From: Paludibacteraceae bacterium
GTDB taxonomy: Bacteria > Bacteroidota > Bacteroidia > Bacteroidales > Paludibacteraceae
Reading direction: 5' to 3'
Assembly (NCBI GenBank): GCA_016302585.1
Contig: JAEDNI010000012.1
Coordinates: 1 to 41,550, forward strand
Length of the DNA stretch: 41,550 nucleotides
The translations under genes and the position numbers were made by a program. This document shows positions 15,545 to 23,081 of the stretch, piece by piece (position 1 is the first letter of the stretch; each line of letters starts with the position of its first letter). The notes under the pieces were generated by a model. The model saw nothing but the letters and a program-made list of their open reading frames with translations. It made no database searches and was not told the origin of the DNA.

Positions 15545-16303
15545 ATGAGAAATTTACCTACAACCACACGCTATTTGCTAATAGCCAACTTATTGATTTT
15601 TCTGCTGGCTTACGTCTTGAAAGGCCATGGCATCGATCTGAATGCCATCGGCGGTTTGCATTATTTCACCGCAGACTCCTTCCATTTCTGGCAACCGATC
15701 ACGTACATGTTCCTGCACGCGAACTTCAGCCATATCTTCTTTAATATGTTCGCGGTATGGATGTTTGCGCCGGTGATCGAGCGCGAATGGGGTGCTCGAC
15801 GCTTCGCCATCTATTATCTGGTATGCGGATTAGGTGCCGCATTGGTGCAAGAACTGGTCTGGATGGCGATGCTATCCGATCTGTCCGGTCATTACGGACC
15901 TGAAGTAGTGACGCAATATGCCTATTACCTCAATACCATCGGAGCTTCCGGTGCCGTCTTTGGTATCCTGTTTGCCTTCGGTTGGCTTTACCCCGATGTA
16001 CCGATGTTCCTGCTCTTCATCCCCGTGCCCATACGTGCGCGCATATTCGTTATTATATATGCGGTTGTTGAGCTCTTTGCCGGATTAGGTTCCGTTGCCG
16101 GTTTGACGGCCGATCACGTAGCCCATTTCGCCCACCTCGGCGGATTCCTCTTCGGATGGCTACTCATCCTCTACTGGAAAAAACGGAACTGGCAAGAACC
16201 CCTGATCTTCACCTGGTGGGAACGACTCAAAGAACGGTTCAGAAACAATGACAGTTCAGAGGGAAAAGACTTCGATAACTATCATTATCATAAACGCGTC
16301 TGA
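15545..16303 (+). CDS. Rhomboid-family intramembrane serine protease
   Basis: Polytopic membrane protease, 252 aa from the ATG at 15545; a TTG-initiated frame from 15533 overlaps the -7 box and is unlikely. Rhomboid landmarks: HANFSHIFFNMFAVWMFAP (His/Asn of helix 2), the serine motif GASGAVFGILFAFGW, and the catalytic histidine in HFAHLGGFLFGW. About six membrane helices, then a soluble basic C-terminal tail of some 45 residues. Substrates are unknown. It is monocistronic and divergent from HU, convergent with the EEP gene across a short hairpin-rich gap. Confidence 0.93.
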   Translation: MRNLPTTTRYLLIANLLIFLLAYVLKGHGIDLNAIGGLHYFTADSFHFWQPITYMFLHANFSHIFFNMFAVWMFAPVIEREWGARRFAIYYLVCGLGAALVQELVWMAMLSDLSGHYGPEVVTQYAYYLNTIGASGAVFGILFAFGWLYPDVPMFLLFIPVPIRARIFVIIYAVVELFAGLGSVAGLTADHVAHFAHLGGFLFGWLLILYWKKRNWQEPLIFTWWERLKERFRNNDSSEGKDFDNYHYHKRV

Positions 16304-16345
16304 CACGCGTATACACGAGACGGCTACCACGCGAGGGTAGCCGTC
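16294..16345. terminator. Possible bidirectional terminator between rhomboid and EEP genes
   Basis: Two hairpins sit at the convergent gene ends: ACGCGT/ACGCGT (16294-16310) and a 10-bp stem GACGGCTACC/GGTAGCCGTC (16319-16345), which overlaps the last codons of the EEP gene. Neither has a clear T run, so this is tentative. Confidence 0.35.
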
Positions 16346-17199
16346 ATCGGATAATGATCCGAAGCATTCGTCGGTTCAATCGTACACGAGACAGGTACCA
16401 ACTCCGGCGAAGAAAGAATATAATCAATGCGCACACCGAAACCCCGTTTATGGCAGGTCGCGCCCCATTTCAACCAACTCGTTTCCAACCACGCATCGTG
16501 CATCCCTTTGCGGATATACCGATAGGCGAAACTAAGCGGACTCGCATTGAAATCCCCTACCACAATCACCGGATAAGGACTCTCCTCCACCTTCTCACGC
16601 ACCTTACGAGCCTGCGCATTGCGTATAGGCGTAGCGCGCTCCCATTTATCGCGTACGTGCGCGAGATCATCCAGGTCCGCCGCTGTGAAACTATACGACT
16701 CCAAGTGATTGTTCATCAATCGTATCGTATCCGCTCCCACCACCACATCGCATTGATTGGAGATATTCCCGCGCGACTCGTATTGAATCGTCTGTTTATT
16801 GATCAAGGGGTATTTCGACCATACCATCGTACCGAACTGATGACGTTTGTTATAGATCGCAAAGTCGATGTACGAATACTTATATTTCTTACCTAAGGTA
16901 CGCTTCACGTCGCCCAGCGTCAGGTATTTCTCATCTTTATATACATCCACCTCCTGCAGACAAATCACATCCGCATCCTGCTTAAGCAACATCTTCAGTA
17001 CCCGGTTCGCCTCCGGTTTGGCAAACCCGCCCATACGCGCCGTGTTCCACGTCAGCACACTCAGCCGATGCGGGTGCGCCTCTAAAAATGCCTCATCCGG
17101 AGGGGACTGATGACTTAACATCGGCCTTAGAACGATTGCCAACACCATCAGCATGACTATGAACAGTCCGGCGATAGCTATGAAGATACGCTTCATCAT
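16324..17199 (-). CDS. Endonuclease/exonuclease/phosphatase (EEP) family protein
   Basis: 291-aa member of the EEP (DNase I-like) superfamily with an N-terminal membrane anchor (residues about 4-26). The domain therefore probably faces the periplasm or membrane surface. Catalytic landmarks are present: LTWNTARMGG, CLQEVD (metal-binding Glu), VVGDFNASP (Asp/Asn), and NASDHYPM with the general-base His. Members of this group act on nucleic acids, phospholipid head groups or inositol phosphates; the sequence does not show which. It begins 6 bp after porX on the same strand, so the two are likely co-transcribed. Confidence 0.85.
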   Translation of the reverse strand: MMKRIFIAIAGLFIVMLMVLAIVLRPMLSHQSPPDEAFLEAHPHRLSVLTWNTARMGGFAKPEANRVLKMLLKQDADVICLQEVDVYKDEKYLTLGDVKRTLGKKYKYSYIDFAIYNKRHQFGTMVWSKYPLINKQTIQYESRGNISNQCDVVVGADTIRLMNNHLESYSFTAADLDDLAHVRDKWERATPIRNAQARKVREKVEESPYPVIVVGDFNASPLSFAYRYIRKGMHDAWLETSWLKWGATCHKRGFGVRIDYILSSPELVPVSCTIEPTNASDHYPMTATLAW

Positions 17200-17205
17200 G
17201 TTTTC

Positions 17206-18798
17206 CTATTTCTTCGGAATTAACGTCACTAACGGCACAATCATCTCTTCCAGCGACACACCGCCGTGCTGGAACGTATTGCGATAGTATTGGGCGTAGT
17301 AATTGAACTGGTTCGGATAGGCGAAGAAGTCATTGCCCGTACAGAATGCATAACTGCTGCTTACGTTCGGACAGGGTAACCCCACCCGCTTCGGCTGATC
17401 CAGCGTCAGCACGTTCTTCGAATTGCAATTCAGCGCCTTGCCGACCTTATAGCGGATATTGGTGTTCGTGTTCTTATCGGCGATGATCTGTACGGCATTC
17501 TTCACGCGCGTCGTACCATGGTCGGTCGTCAGCACTAACGTAAAACCCAACTCCGCCGCACGGCGCAGCAACTCATACGTAGGCGAATGACGGAACCAAC
17601 TGAGCGTCAGACTCCGATACGCCGCTTCATCATTGGCCAACTCCCGCATCATCTTACTCTCTGTGCGCGAATGCGATAACATATCGATGAAGTTCAGCAC
17701 CACGATACTCAGCGGCGCCTGAACACCCTTTAACTGCTGCGTCACCCGCTCGCAGAAATCACTCTCGTTCACCTTCCAATATTGAAAACTCTCCCGCCTG
17801 CGATAGCGGTCCAAGAGGGTCTGCACCAATTCTTTCTCATACTGGTTCTTGCTCTCCTCATCTCCCTCTTCCACCCAGTATTGCGGGAACATCTCCTGAA
17901 TCTGCAACGGCATCAGACCCGAGAATATCGCATTGCGGGCATATTGCGTTGCCGTAGGCAAAATGGACAGATACTGCTCTTCATGCTGCACCGAATAGAA
18001 CTCACTCAGCAGCGGTTGAATCGTCTTCCATTGGTCATAGCGGAAGTTATCAATCACGCATAGCATCACTTTCTCGCCCTTATCCAACAGCGGGAACACG
18101 GTATGCTTCATGATATCCTGCGACATGATCGGTCTGATAATCCGGTCTGTACTCAGTACTCTGTCAGGGAAACGGTCTGTACTCTCAAACCATGAAGTAT
18201 AATTCTTCGCCACCCATTTCGCAAACGCCGCATTGGCCTGAATACGTTGGTCCTCGATCATCGAGCGCATAGAGGAGTTCTCCAACTCCAGATCCCATTT
18301 TGTCAGCGTCCGCTCAATCGCTTTCCATTCCTCTATCGTACTCGCCGTATCAATCATATAGGATATATCGCTCCATTCCTGTCGGTAGTTCTGCTGCACC
18401 TGCTCCGTCACAATCGACTGCTGATGAATATGTTTCTTCAGGCAAAGCAGAATCTGACTCGGGTTCACGGGTTTAATCAGGTAATCGGCGATCTTCTCTC
18501 CGATGGCCTGCTCCATGATATGTTCCTCTTCCGATTTGGTAATCATCACCACCGGCACCTCCGGATGAATACGCTTGATCTCCTGCAGCGTCTCCAGACC
18601 CGACATACCCGGCATGTTCTCATCCAAGAACACGATATCAAAAGGACGACTATCGACTTTCGACTTTTGACTCTCGACTAAAGCCAGTGCATCCTCTCCG
18701 TTGCTGGCAGTTACTACTTCGTAGTTCTTTCCTTTCAGATAAATGATATACGGTTGTAACAAGTCTATCTCGTCATCAACCCACAATATTCGATTCAT
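17206..18798 (-). CDS. porX: PorX-like response regulator with PglZ (alkaline-phosphatase-fold) domain
   Basis: Response regulator that in Porphyromonas controls the type IX secretion system with the kinase PorY and an ECF sigma factor. The start at 18798 (MNRILWVDDE) is chosen because the promoter -7 box is at 18817-18824; this gives 530 aa (about 518 in P. gingivalis, from memory). Residues 1-125 are a REC domain: acidic pair D8/D9, phosphoacceptor D59 in FLDENMPG, MITKSEEE, and Lys in YLIKPVNP. Residues about 200-530 are the PglZ domain, with VLTTDHGTTRV carrying metal-ligand candidates. A heptamer array inserts about nine residues (SQKSKVDSR) just before the phosphoacceptor strand. Confidence 0.88.
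   Translation of the reverse strand: MNRILWVDDEIDLLQPYIIYLKGKNYEVVTASNGEDALALVESQKSKVDSRPFDIVFLDENMPGMSGLETLQEIKRIHPEVPVVMITKSEEEHIMEQAIGEKIADYLIKPVNPSQILLCLKKHIHQQSIVTEQVQQNYRQEWSDISYMIDTASTIEEWKAIERTLTKWDLELENSSMRSMIEDQRIQANAAFAKWVAKNYTSWFESTDRFPDRVLSTDRIIRPIMSQDIMKHTVFPLLDKGEKVMLCVIDNFRYDQWKTIQPLLSEFYSVQHEEQYLSILPTATQYARNAIFSGLMPLQIQEMFPQYWVEEGDEESKNQYEKELVQTLLDRYRRRESFQYWKVNESDFCERVTQQLKGVQAPLSIVVLNFIDMLSHSRTESKMMRELANDEAAYRSLTLSWFRHSPTYELLRRAAELGFTLVLTTDHGTTRVKNAVQIIADKNTNTNIRYKVGKALNCNSKNVLTLDQPKRVGLPCPNVSSSYAFCTGNDFFAYPNQFNYYAQYYRNTFQHGGVSLEEMIVPLVTLIPKK
18648..18680. repeat. Heptamer array (gactttc family) inside porX
   Basis: Four full units (gactatc, gactttc, gactttt, gactctc) plus gacta lie in frame in the REC domain. 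They encode the ESQKSKVDS loop. The same unit family, in the opposite coding orientation, occurs in the radical SAM gene at 23623-23650. Confidence 0.88.
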
Positions 18799-18816
18799 AG
18801 GCATCAAAAACGGCAG

Positions 18817-18848
18817 CAAAGATACTGTTTTTTTTTTAATTACACAAA
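18817..18848 (-). promoter_or_regulatory. Promoter of porX
   Basis: Minus-strand TTTG (18848-18845) and TATCTTTG (18824-18817) are 20 nt apart, with an A10 tract in the spacer. The promoter is back to back with that of the divergent secreted-protein gene, whose TTTG starts 16 bp away. Confidence 0.8.
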
Positions 18849-18863
18849 ATTTATGCCGTTTTT

Positions 18864-18895
18864 TTTGCACATATCAAAAAAAAGAAGTACCTTTG
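18864..18895 (+). promoter_or_regulatory. Promoter of the large secreted-protein gene
   Basis: TTTG (18864-18867) and TACCTTTG (18888-18895) are 20 nt apart; the -33 region reads TTTGCACATATC. The ATG at 18917 is 21 nt beyond the box. Confidence 0.8.
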
Positions 18896-18916
18896 CACCG
18901 CAAAATCAGTTATACC

Positions 18917-20962
18917 ATGAAGAATCTTGTTAATCGCGCCCTTGCGGCAGAGAAGAAAGTTTTCACATTTATCCTTTTGTTCTTGGGTTCGGTCTCCCTC
19001 TATGCGGGTGTGACCACGTATACATTTACCTCTCTTAAGTGGGCCAGTATGGTCGATGCCGCCGTATGCGACGGCATCACGGACGGTTGGATCAGCGATA
19101 AAGACGCTACTGAATATAACGCCGGTCGCACGGCGGCTGATGGACGACTCTACTCCTGCGGTGTCGGGGTTAAGACCGGTACTTCGGGTGCAGGAGCTAC
19201 TTCCGTACAAACTTTCGAAGAAGTTCGTCGCATCACCGTCAACTTCTGCCAGAACAGTTCCAAAGGCAAAGGCACCCTTTGGGTGCAGGTGGGCGATAAC
19301 GAAGCGAAAGCCATGCCTATTACCAAACCCGCTGCCAGCGGAGAAGGTGTCTATAACCGCGACTCGATCTTTACGTTCGAGGTTCCGCAAACAGGTAAAA
19401 TCAAGTTTTGGGTGGAGTGTACGGAGAATGCCATTTATATCAATACCATCTCCATCCGCTCTTCATCCGGCGGCTCTTCGCCCTTCACTACGGATTCTTA
19501 TCAACTCGTTACTTCCGTCGAGCAACTCGAGGACTCCGACCAGGTCATCTTCGGCGTCTATAAGGATGGAGTGAACGAGATTATGGGCTATTACGACGAA
19601 TGGGAGAGTGTCAATAATATCCATGCCATCAAAGGACGTTACTCGTCGGACCGGATGCAGGTGGATGCCGATGAAAGCGCCATTTATACCCTTCGTATCA
19701 CCGAATTGAACGGACAAAAAGCTTTTATCTTCCAGGACGAACTGCGCTACGAAGAAGCCTACCTCGTGGCATCGGGCGGAAAGACCAAGAACCGCCTGGC
19801 GGTATGGACCGATGTGGTGGACGAGAAGACGTATGGTAACTACGGTTATTGGGCTATCGCCATCGAGAACGGCGGCGAAGCGGTCATCACCAACTTAGGC
19901 AACAGCCTGTCAAAGATCATCCAATACAACGCCTCGAATAACCCGACGCTTTTCTCTTGTTATCAGGACCGTTCCCAGACGCCTGTCTGCCTCTACCGCC
20001 GCACCGAAGCCATCGGCGACATCCCCGCTATCGTTGCACCACTGGTTAACTTCGGCACCACCATCGAAGCCACAGGTTCCCGCACGATCGAGGTCAATGC
20101 CAATAAACTGAGCGAAGACATCTCCGTCTCGCTCAAAAAAGGCGATATCTTCTCGATTTCATCGGCACTTTTAGACCGAGACGGCGACCAACTGACCATC
20201 CGTTACGAAGTGGCAAATCCGATTGGCCTATGCACGGAAGGACGTTTCATTGATACCCTCTTGCTCACCAGCGGCGAGGTACAAACCGAAGTGCAGATCC
20301 TGCTGCATTTCCTATGTCCGTTATCAATTGCCGAGGCTGTACAATCCGAAGACCATGCGGTAGTGTATCTGAACGATGTCATCGTCACCAAGAAATACGA
20401 TAACTACATCTATATCCGCGATGAAACCGGCAGTATGTTACTCTTCGACCGCGGAGACGGACAGTCCGGCAAACGCTATGGCGCTGACGTCAAAGCAGGC
20501 GATCCGTTGTCCGGCGTCACGGGACGTTTTATCAATTATTTCGGTGTGCCGGAGATCTCTCCGTCGGAGCAGTTCAGAGTGGGCCAAAACCAAGAAGTGC
20601 TACCCGAGCAAGCACCGGAAATCATCGATTCCATCGACGTTTGTCGCTTTCTGGTATTGGATAGTGCGGTTGTCACCGGCTGGACATCGCTTACTTACAA
20701 TGGCCAAGAGTACGCCGTTTCGAATAAGTTCAACCTCCCGAGTTTTGACCTGAATGTCCCGACGCGCACCTTCGTCATCGTCAGCTACGACTATGATGTC
20801 GTCACCCTCTATATCGTCCGCCAGGAGCCCTACTCCGGCCAAGGCCTCGATCCTATTACCAATGACCAATTATCAATCACCCATAAGGTCATTATTAATG
20901 ACCAAATCCTCATCCTCCGCGGTGATAAACTCTACACCCTTGACGGACGAGAAGTGAGATAA
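18917..20962 (+). CDS. Large secreted protein, OB-fold-like C-terminal region, possible sorting tail
   Basis: 681-aa exported protein, start chosen downstream of the promoter. A signal peptide ends near SLYAG (residue about 34). Residues about 35-190 look like a beta-sandwich domain (ATSVQTFEEVRRITVNF, then IKFWVECTENAIYINTISI). A second part (YQLVTSVEQLEDSDQVIFG to PVCLYRR) resembles domains common in uncharacterised Bacteroidales exoproteins. Residues about 480-600 resemble an OB-fold seen in such proteins (VYLNDVIVTKKYDNYIYIRD, GSMLLFDRG). It ends ILRGDKLYTLDGREVR, reminiscent of a short sorting-tail motif. Enzyme activity is not evident. Its promoter is back to back with porX. A heptamer array lies just before the tail. 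Confidence 0.7.
   Translation: MKNLVNRALAAEKKVFTFILLFLGSVSLYAGVTTYTFTSLKWASMVDAAVCDGITDGWISDKDATEYNAGRTAADGRLYSCGVGVKTGTSGAGATSVQTFEEVRRITVNFCQNSSKGKGTLWVQVGDNEAKAMPITKPAASGEGVYNRDSIFTFEVPQTGKIKFWVECTENAIYINTISIRSSSGGSSPFTTDSYQLVTSVEQLEDSDQVIFGVYKDGVNEIMGYYDEWESVNNIHAIKGRYSSDRMQVDADESAIYTLRITELNGQKAFIFQDELRYEEAYLVASGGKTKNRLAVWTDVVDEKTYGNYGYWAIAIENGGEAVITNLGNSLSKIIQYNASNNPTLFSCYQDRSQTPVCLYRRTEAIGDIPAIVAPLVNFGTTIEATGSRTIEVNANKLSEDISVSLKKGDIFSISSALLDRDGDQLTIRYEVANPIGLCTEGRFIDTLLLTSGEVQTEVQILLHFLCPLSIAEAVQSEDHAVVYLNDVIVTKKYDNYIYIRDETGSMLLFDRGDGQSGKRYGADVKAGDPLSGVTGRFINYFGVPEISPSEQFRVGQNQEVLPEQAPEIIDSIDVCRFLVLDSAVVTGWTSLTYNGQEYAVSNKFNLPSFDLNVPTRTFVIVSYDYDVVTLYIVRQEPYSGQGLDPITNDQLSITHKVIINDQILILRGDKLYTLDGREVR
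20855..20882. repeat. Heptamer array (attacca family) inside the secreted-protein gene
   Basis: Four units (attacca, atgacca, attatca, atcaccc) lie in frame and a further degenerate copy (attaatgacca) follows near 20892. They encode DPITNDQLSITHK, just before the C-terminal tail. The same peptide core is found in the glycosyltransferase at 22439-22466. Confidence 0.85.
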
Positions 20963-21077
20963 AAGGAATCAGGTGATTTGAGTCCGTATTGCCTCCGAGA
21001 TTACTCTGAGACGCGTCCGTCTTGAGTCCGATAACATGTTTGTAAACCACTATAAATCAATTGGTTATAAAAGGAAT

Positions 21078-22064
21078 ATGAAACAGACCAATTCCTATCC
21101 TGCGTGGATAGATTTGCATCTTCATCTGGACGGATCGATATCGCTTAAGACCGCTCGTAAGTTAGCCGGTATGCAGAGTATCTCGCTGCCGGATTCGCAT
21201 CAGGTTTTGCAGCAGCGTATGTCTGTCATAGATGGTTGTAAAGACCTCAATGATTACTTAAATCGCTTTCAACTGCCGATATCTCTCTTGCACATCCGCG
21301 AAGCGCTGTATCTCTGTACGTATGAGTTGTTGGACGAGTTATACGAACAGGGCCTTCGCTATGCGGAGATACGTTTTGCTCCGCAGTTGACGTATGCACA
21401 AGAGCTGCGACAGTACGATGCGGTACAAGTGGTATTACGTGCCATCGAAGATACCCCGTTGCCTTGTGGTCTGATTCTGAGTATGATGCGCGGAAGTGAC
21501 AATCATATCTATAACATGAAGACCATTGAAGTGGCGAAGCAGTTCTATGGCAAAGGGGTTGTCGCCGTGGACCTGGCCGGCGCTGAGGCTTTGTATCCTA
21601 CCCATACATTCCGTGAGGAGTTTGCAGCGGTACGTGCAGCGGGTATCCCGCTCATCGTACATGCCGGTGAAGCAGCAGGACCGCAGAGCGTGCGTGAAGC
21701 AGTTGAAGCCGGAGCGGTACGTATCGGTCATGGCGTGCGTTCCTTGGAGGATCCAGAAGTGATCAAGATGCTGGTAGAGAAAAAGATCACTTTGGAACTG
21801 TGTCCTACCAGTAACCTCCATACAGGTATCTTCAAGGCATACAAAGACTATCCGCTGCGTCAATTGATGGAGAAAGGAGTGCGCGTGTGCCTCAATACGG
21901 ATAATATGACCGTGAGCAACACAACGCTGCTTAAAGAATGGCAGCATATGATGCGGGCTTTCCATCTAACCGAAGAAGAGAAAAAACAGATCGTGCGCAA
22001 TAGCATTGACGCTTCCTTCGCACCGCAAGAACTCAAGAAGACTTTACTGGCAGAACTTAACTAA
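21078..22064 (+). CDS. add: Adenosine deaminase
   Basis: Zinc hydrolase converting adenosine to inosine in purine salvage. The start at 21078 (MKQTNSYPAWIDLHLHLDG) is preceded by AAGGAAT and gives 328 aa; a frame from 21036 would add only a non-conserved stretch. Family motifs: LHLHLDGS with two zinc histidines, HAGEAAGP with zinc His and catalytic Glu, IGHGVRS, CPTSNLHTG, and NTDNMTVSNT with the zinc Asp. Members of this family can act on related adenosine derivatives, so substrate is inferred. The 3' end overlaps the convergent glycosyltransferase by 8 bp. The 115-bp upstream spacer holds two copies of ttgagtccg but no convincing promoter. Confidence 0.92.
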   Translation: MKQTNSYPAWIDLHLHLDGSISLKTARKLAGMQSISLPDSHQVLQQRMSVIDGCKDLNDYLNRFQLPISLLHIREALYLCTYELLDELYEQGLRYAEIRFAPQLTYAQELRQYDAVQVVLRAIEDTPLPCGLILSMMRGSDNHIYNMKTIEVAKQFYGKGVVAVDLAGAEALYPTHTFREEFAAVRAAGIPLIVHAGEAAGPQSVREAVEAGAVRIGHGVRSLEDPEVIKMLVEKKITLELCPTSNLHTGIFKAYKDYPLRQLMEKGVRVCLNTDNMTVSNTTLLKEWQHMMRAFHLTEEEKKQIVRNSIDASFAPQELKKTLLAELN

Positions 22065-23055
22065 TCGCGTCTTTGAGCCATACCGCTAAATATTCCTGCT
22101 CCGGCTGTCCCGGAGTGGGAATTAATTCTATATGGACGGGCGAGGGCTTGTTATTGCCTACGGATAATAACCCTAAAGCCTCCAGGTCCATGATCGTCGA
22201 ATAACCGGATCGGGCGATGATATGTCTCGCGTTCAGGAGTGCCGGTACCAATTCAGCATCCGCCATAGATGGAACGATAGTGAGGTTGCCGCGCTTGATA
22301 CGCGTATTCGGATGATTCACCAAACCCTGTACAATCAGTACCCGTTCCTCTTTCCCGCTGAATCGCTCGATGAGTTCATGCTCTAAGATCGTTCGCTGCG
22401 GCTCTAAGCCCGAGAGAACGGCTAACACATCGTAGTTTATTGGTAATTGGTCATTAGTGATAGGTGAATAAAAACGGCTCAAAGGACCAATATACTGAAA
22501 GGCTGTCATTTTACGACTCTGTTTCCATTTCGCAGGATGACTCAGTTCTCCTGCCAGAGAATGGTTGATATCTTCATAGTCCGGAACCCACACCTTATTG
22601 AAGCGCGTGTACATACGTGCGTGAATGCGCGAAGCCATCGCCTCTGCCCATCGCCAGGTTTTGGTTAGTTTTACCCGCAACTGGTGCGTGATATAGATGC
22701 ACTCCACCTGTTCGTTATGTAAGCCCGGGCGATTGTCTGAGATCACTTGGTCGAAGTGTTCTTCTTGCAGAATAGCTTTCAGCATCATACGGTCTTTGGC
22801 GCGCCATAGAAGGAGTCGGGGAATAGCCATAAGCATCGTCCATGTCAGGTTTCCGCTGCGGCTGTAGTGCAGGTCAAGAGGTGCTAAATAGACGTATCTC
22901 AGTTTTGGAAAATGTTTGCGAAGCAGCGTAAAACTCATCCCGTCACCCCCTATCACCACTTCATGTCCCTCGTCTAACAGACGATGGATGAGCGGAACAC
23001 AACGGCTGGCATGGCCAAGTCCCCAGTTCAATGGTGCAACAAGGCATTTACTCAT
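22057..23055 (-). CDS. MurG-like (GT28-type) glycosyltransferase
   Basis: 332-aa predicted GT-B glycosyltransferase. The N-terminus MSKCLVAPLNWGLGHASRCVP has the GxGHxxR motif of the MurG/MGDG-synthase group. The C-terminal half contains VLAVLSGLEPQR, LIVQGLVNH and HIIARSGYSTIMDLEALG, where the SGYST-type sequence matches the nucleotide-sugar site of that fold. Acceptor and donor are unknown; related Bacteroidetes proteins are annotated only as glycosyltransferases. Its middle carries the repeat-derived loop SPITNDQLPINYD, between the two Rossmann domains. The ATG lies inside an octamer array that also holds the stop of the radical SAM gene upstream. It is the last gene of the seven-gene run. 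Confidence 0.8.
   Translation of the reverse strand: MSKCLVAPLNWGLGHASRCVPLIHRLLDEGHEVVIGGDGMSFTLLRKHFPKLRYVYLAPLDLHYSRSGNLTWTMLMAIPRLLLWRAKDRMMLKAILQEEHFDQVISDNRPGLHNEQVECIYITHQLRVKLTKTWRWAEAMASRIHARMYTRFNKVWVPDYEDINHSLAGELSHPAKWKQSRKMTAFQYIGPLSRFYSPITNDQLPINYDVLAVLSGLEPQRTILEHELIERFSGKEERVLIVQGLVNHPNTRIKRGNLTIVPSMADAELVPALLNARHIIARSGYSTIMDLEALGLLSVGNNKPSPVHIELIPTPGQPEQEYLAVWLKDAIS
22439..22466. repeat. Heptamer array (attggta family) inside the glycosyltransferase gene
   Basis: Four units (attggta, attggtc, attagtg, ataggtg); the coding strand reads taccaat-like units, as in the secreted-protein gene and in the lpxC-lpxA spacer. They encode SPITNDQLPI. Confidence 0.88.
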
Positions 23056-23081
23056 TTTCTCATTTATTCATTTGCTCATTT
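23050..23081. repeat. Octamer array (nctcattt x4) at the radical SAM/glycosyltransferase junction
   Basis: Four 8-bp units (actcattt, tctcattt, attcattt, gctcattt). On the coding strand each unit presents an ATGA. The array holds the glycosyltransferase ATG (23055-23053) and the first two template bases of the radical SAM stop (TAA at 23082-23080). Confidence 0.85.

Noticed and set aside
18147..18183. Another heptamer array in porX (ctgtact, cagtact, ctgtcag)
   Set aside because: Only two to three degenerate units with an interrupted further copy; suggestive, but too weak to list beside the clear arrays.
20963..21077. Regulatory element from the two ttgagtccg copies upstream of adenosine deaminase
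   Set aside because: Only two 9-bp copies in a 115-bp spacer, no symmetric operator, no hairpin with T run and no promoter consensus.
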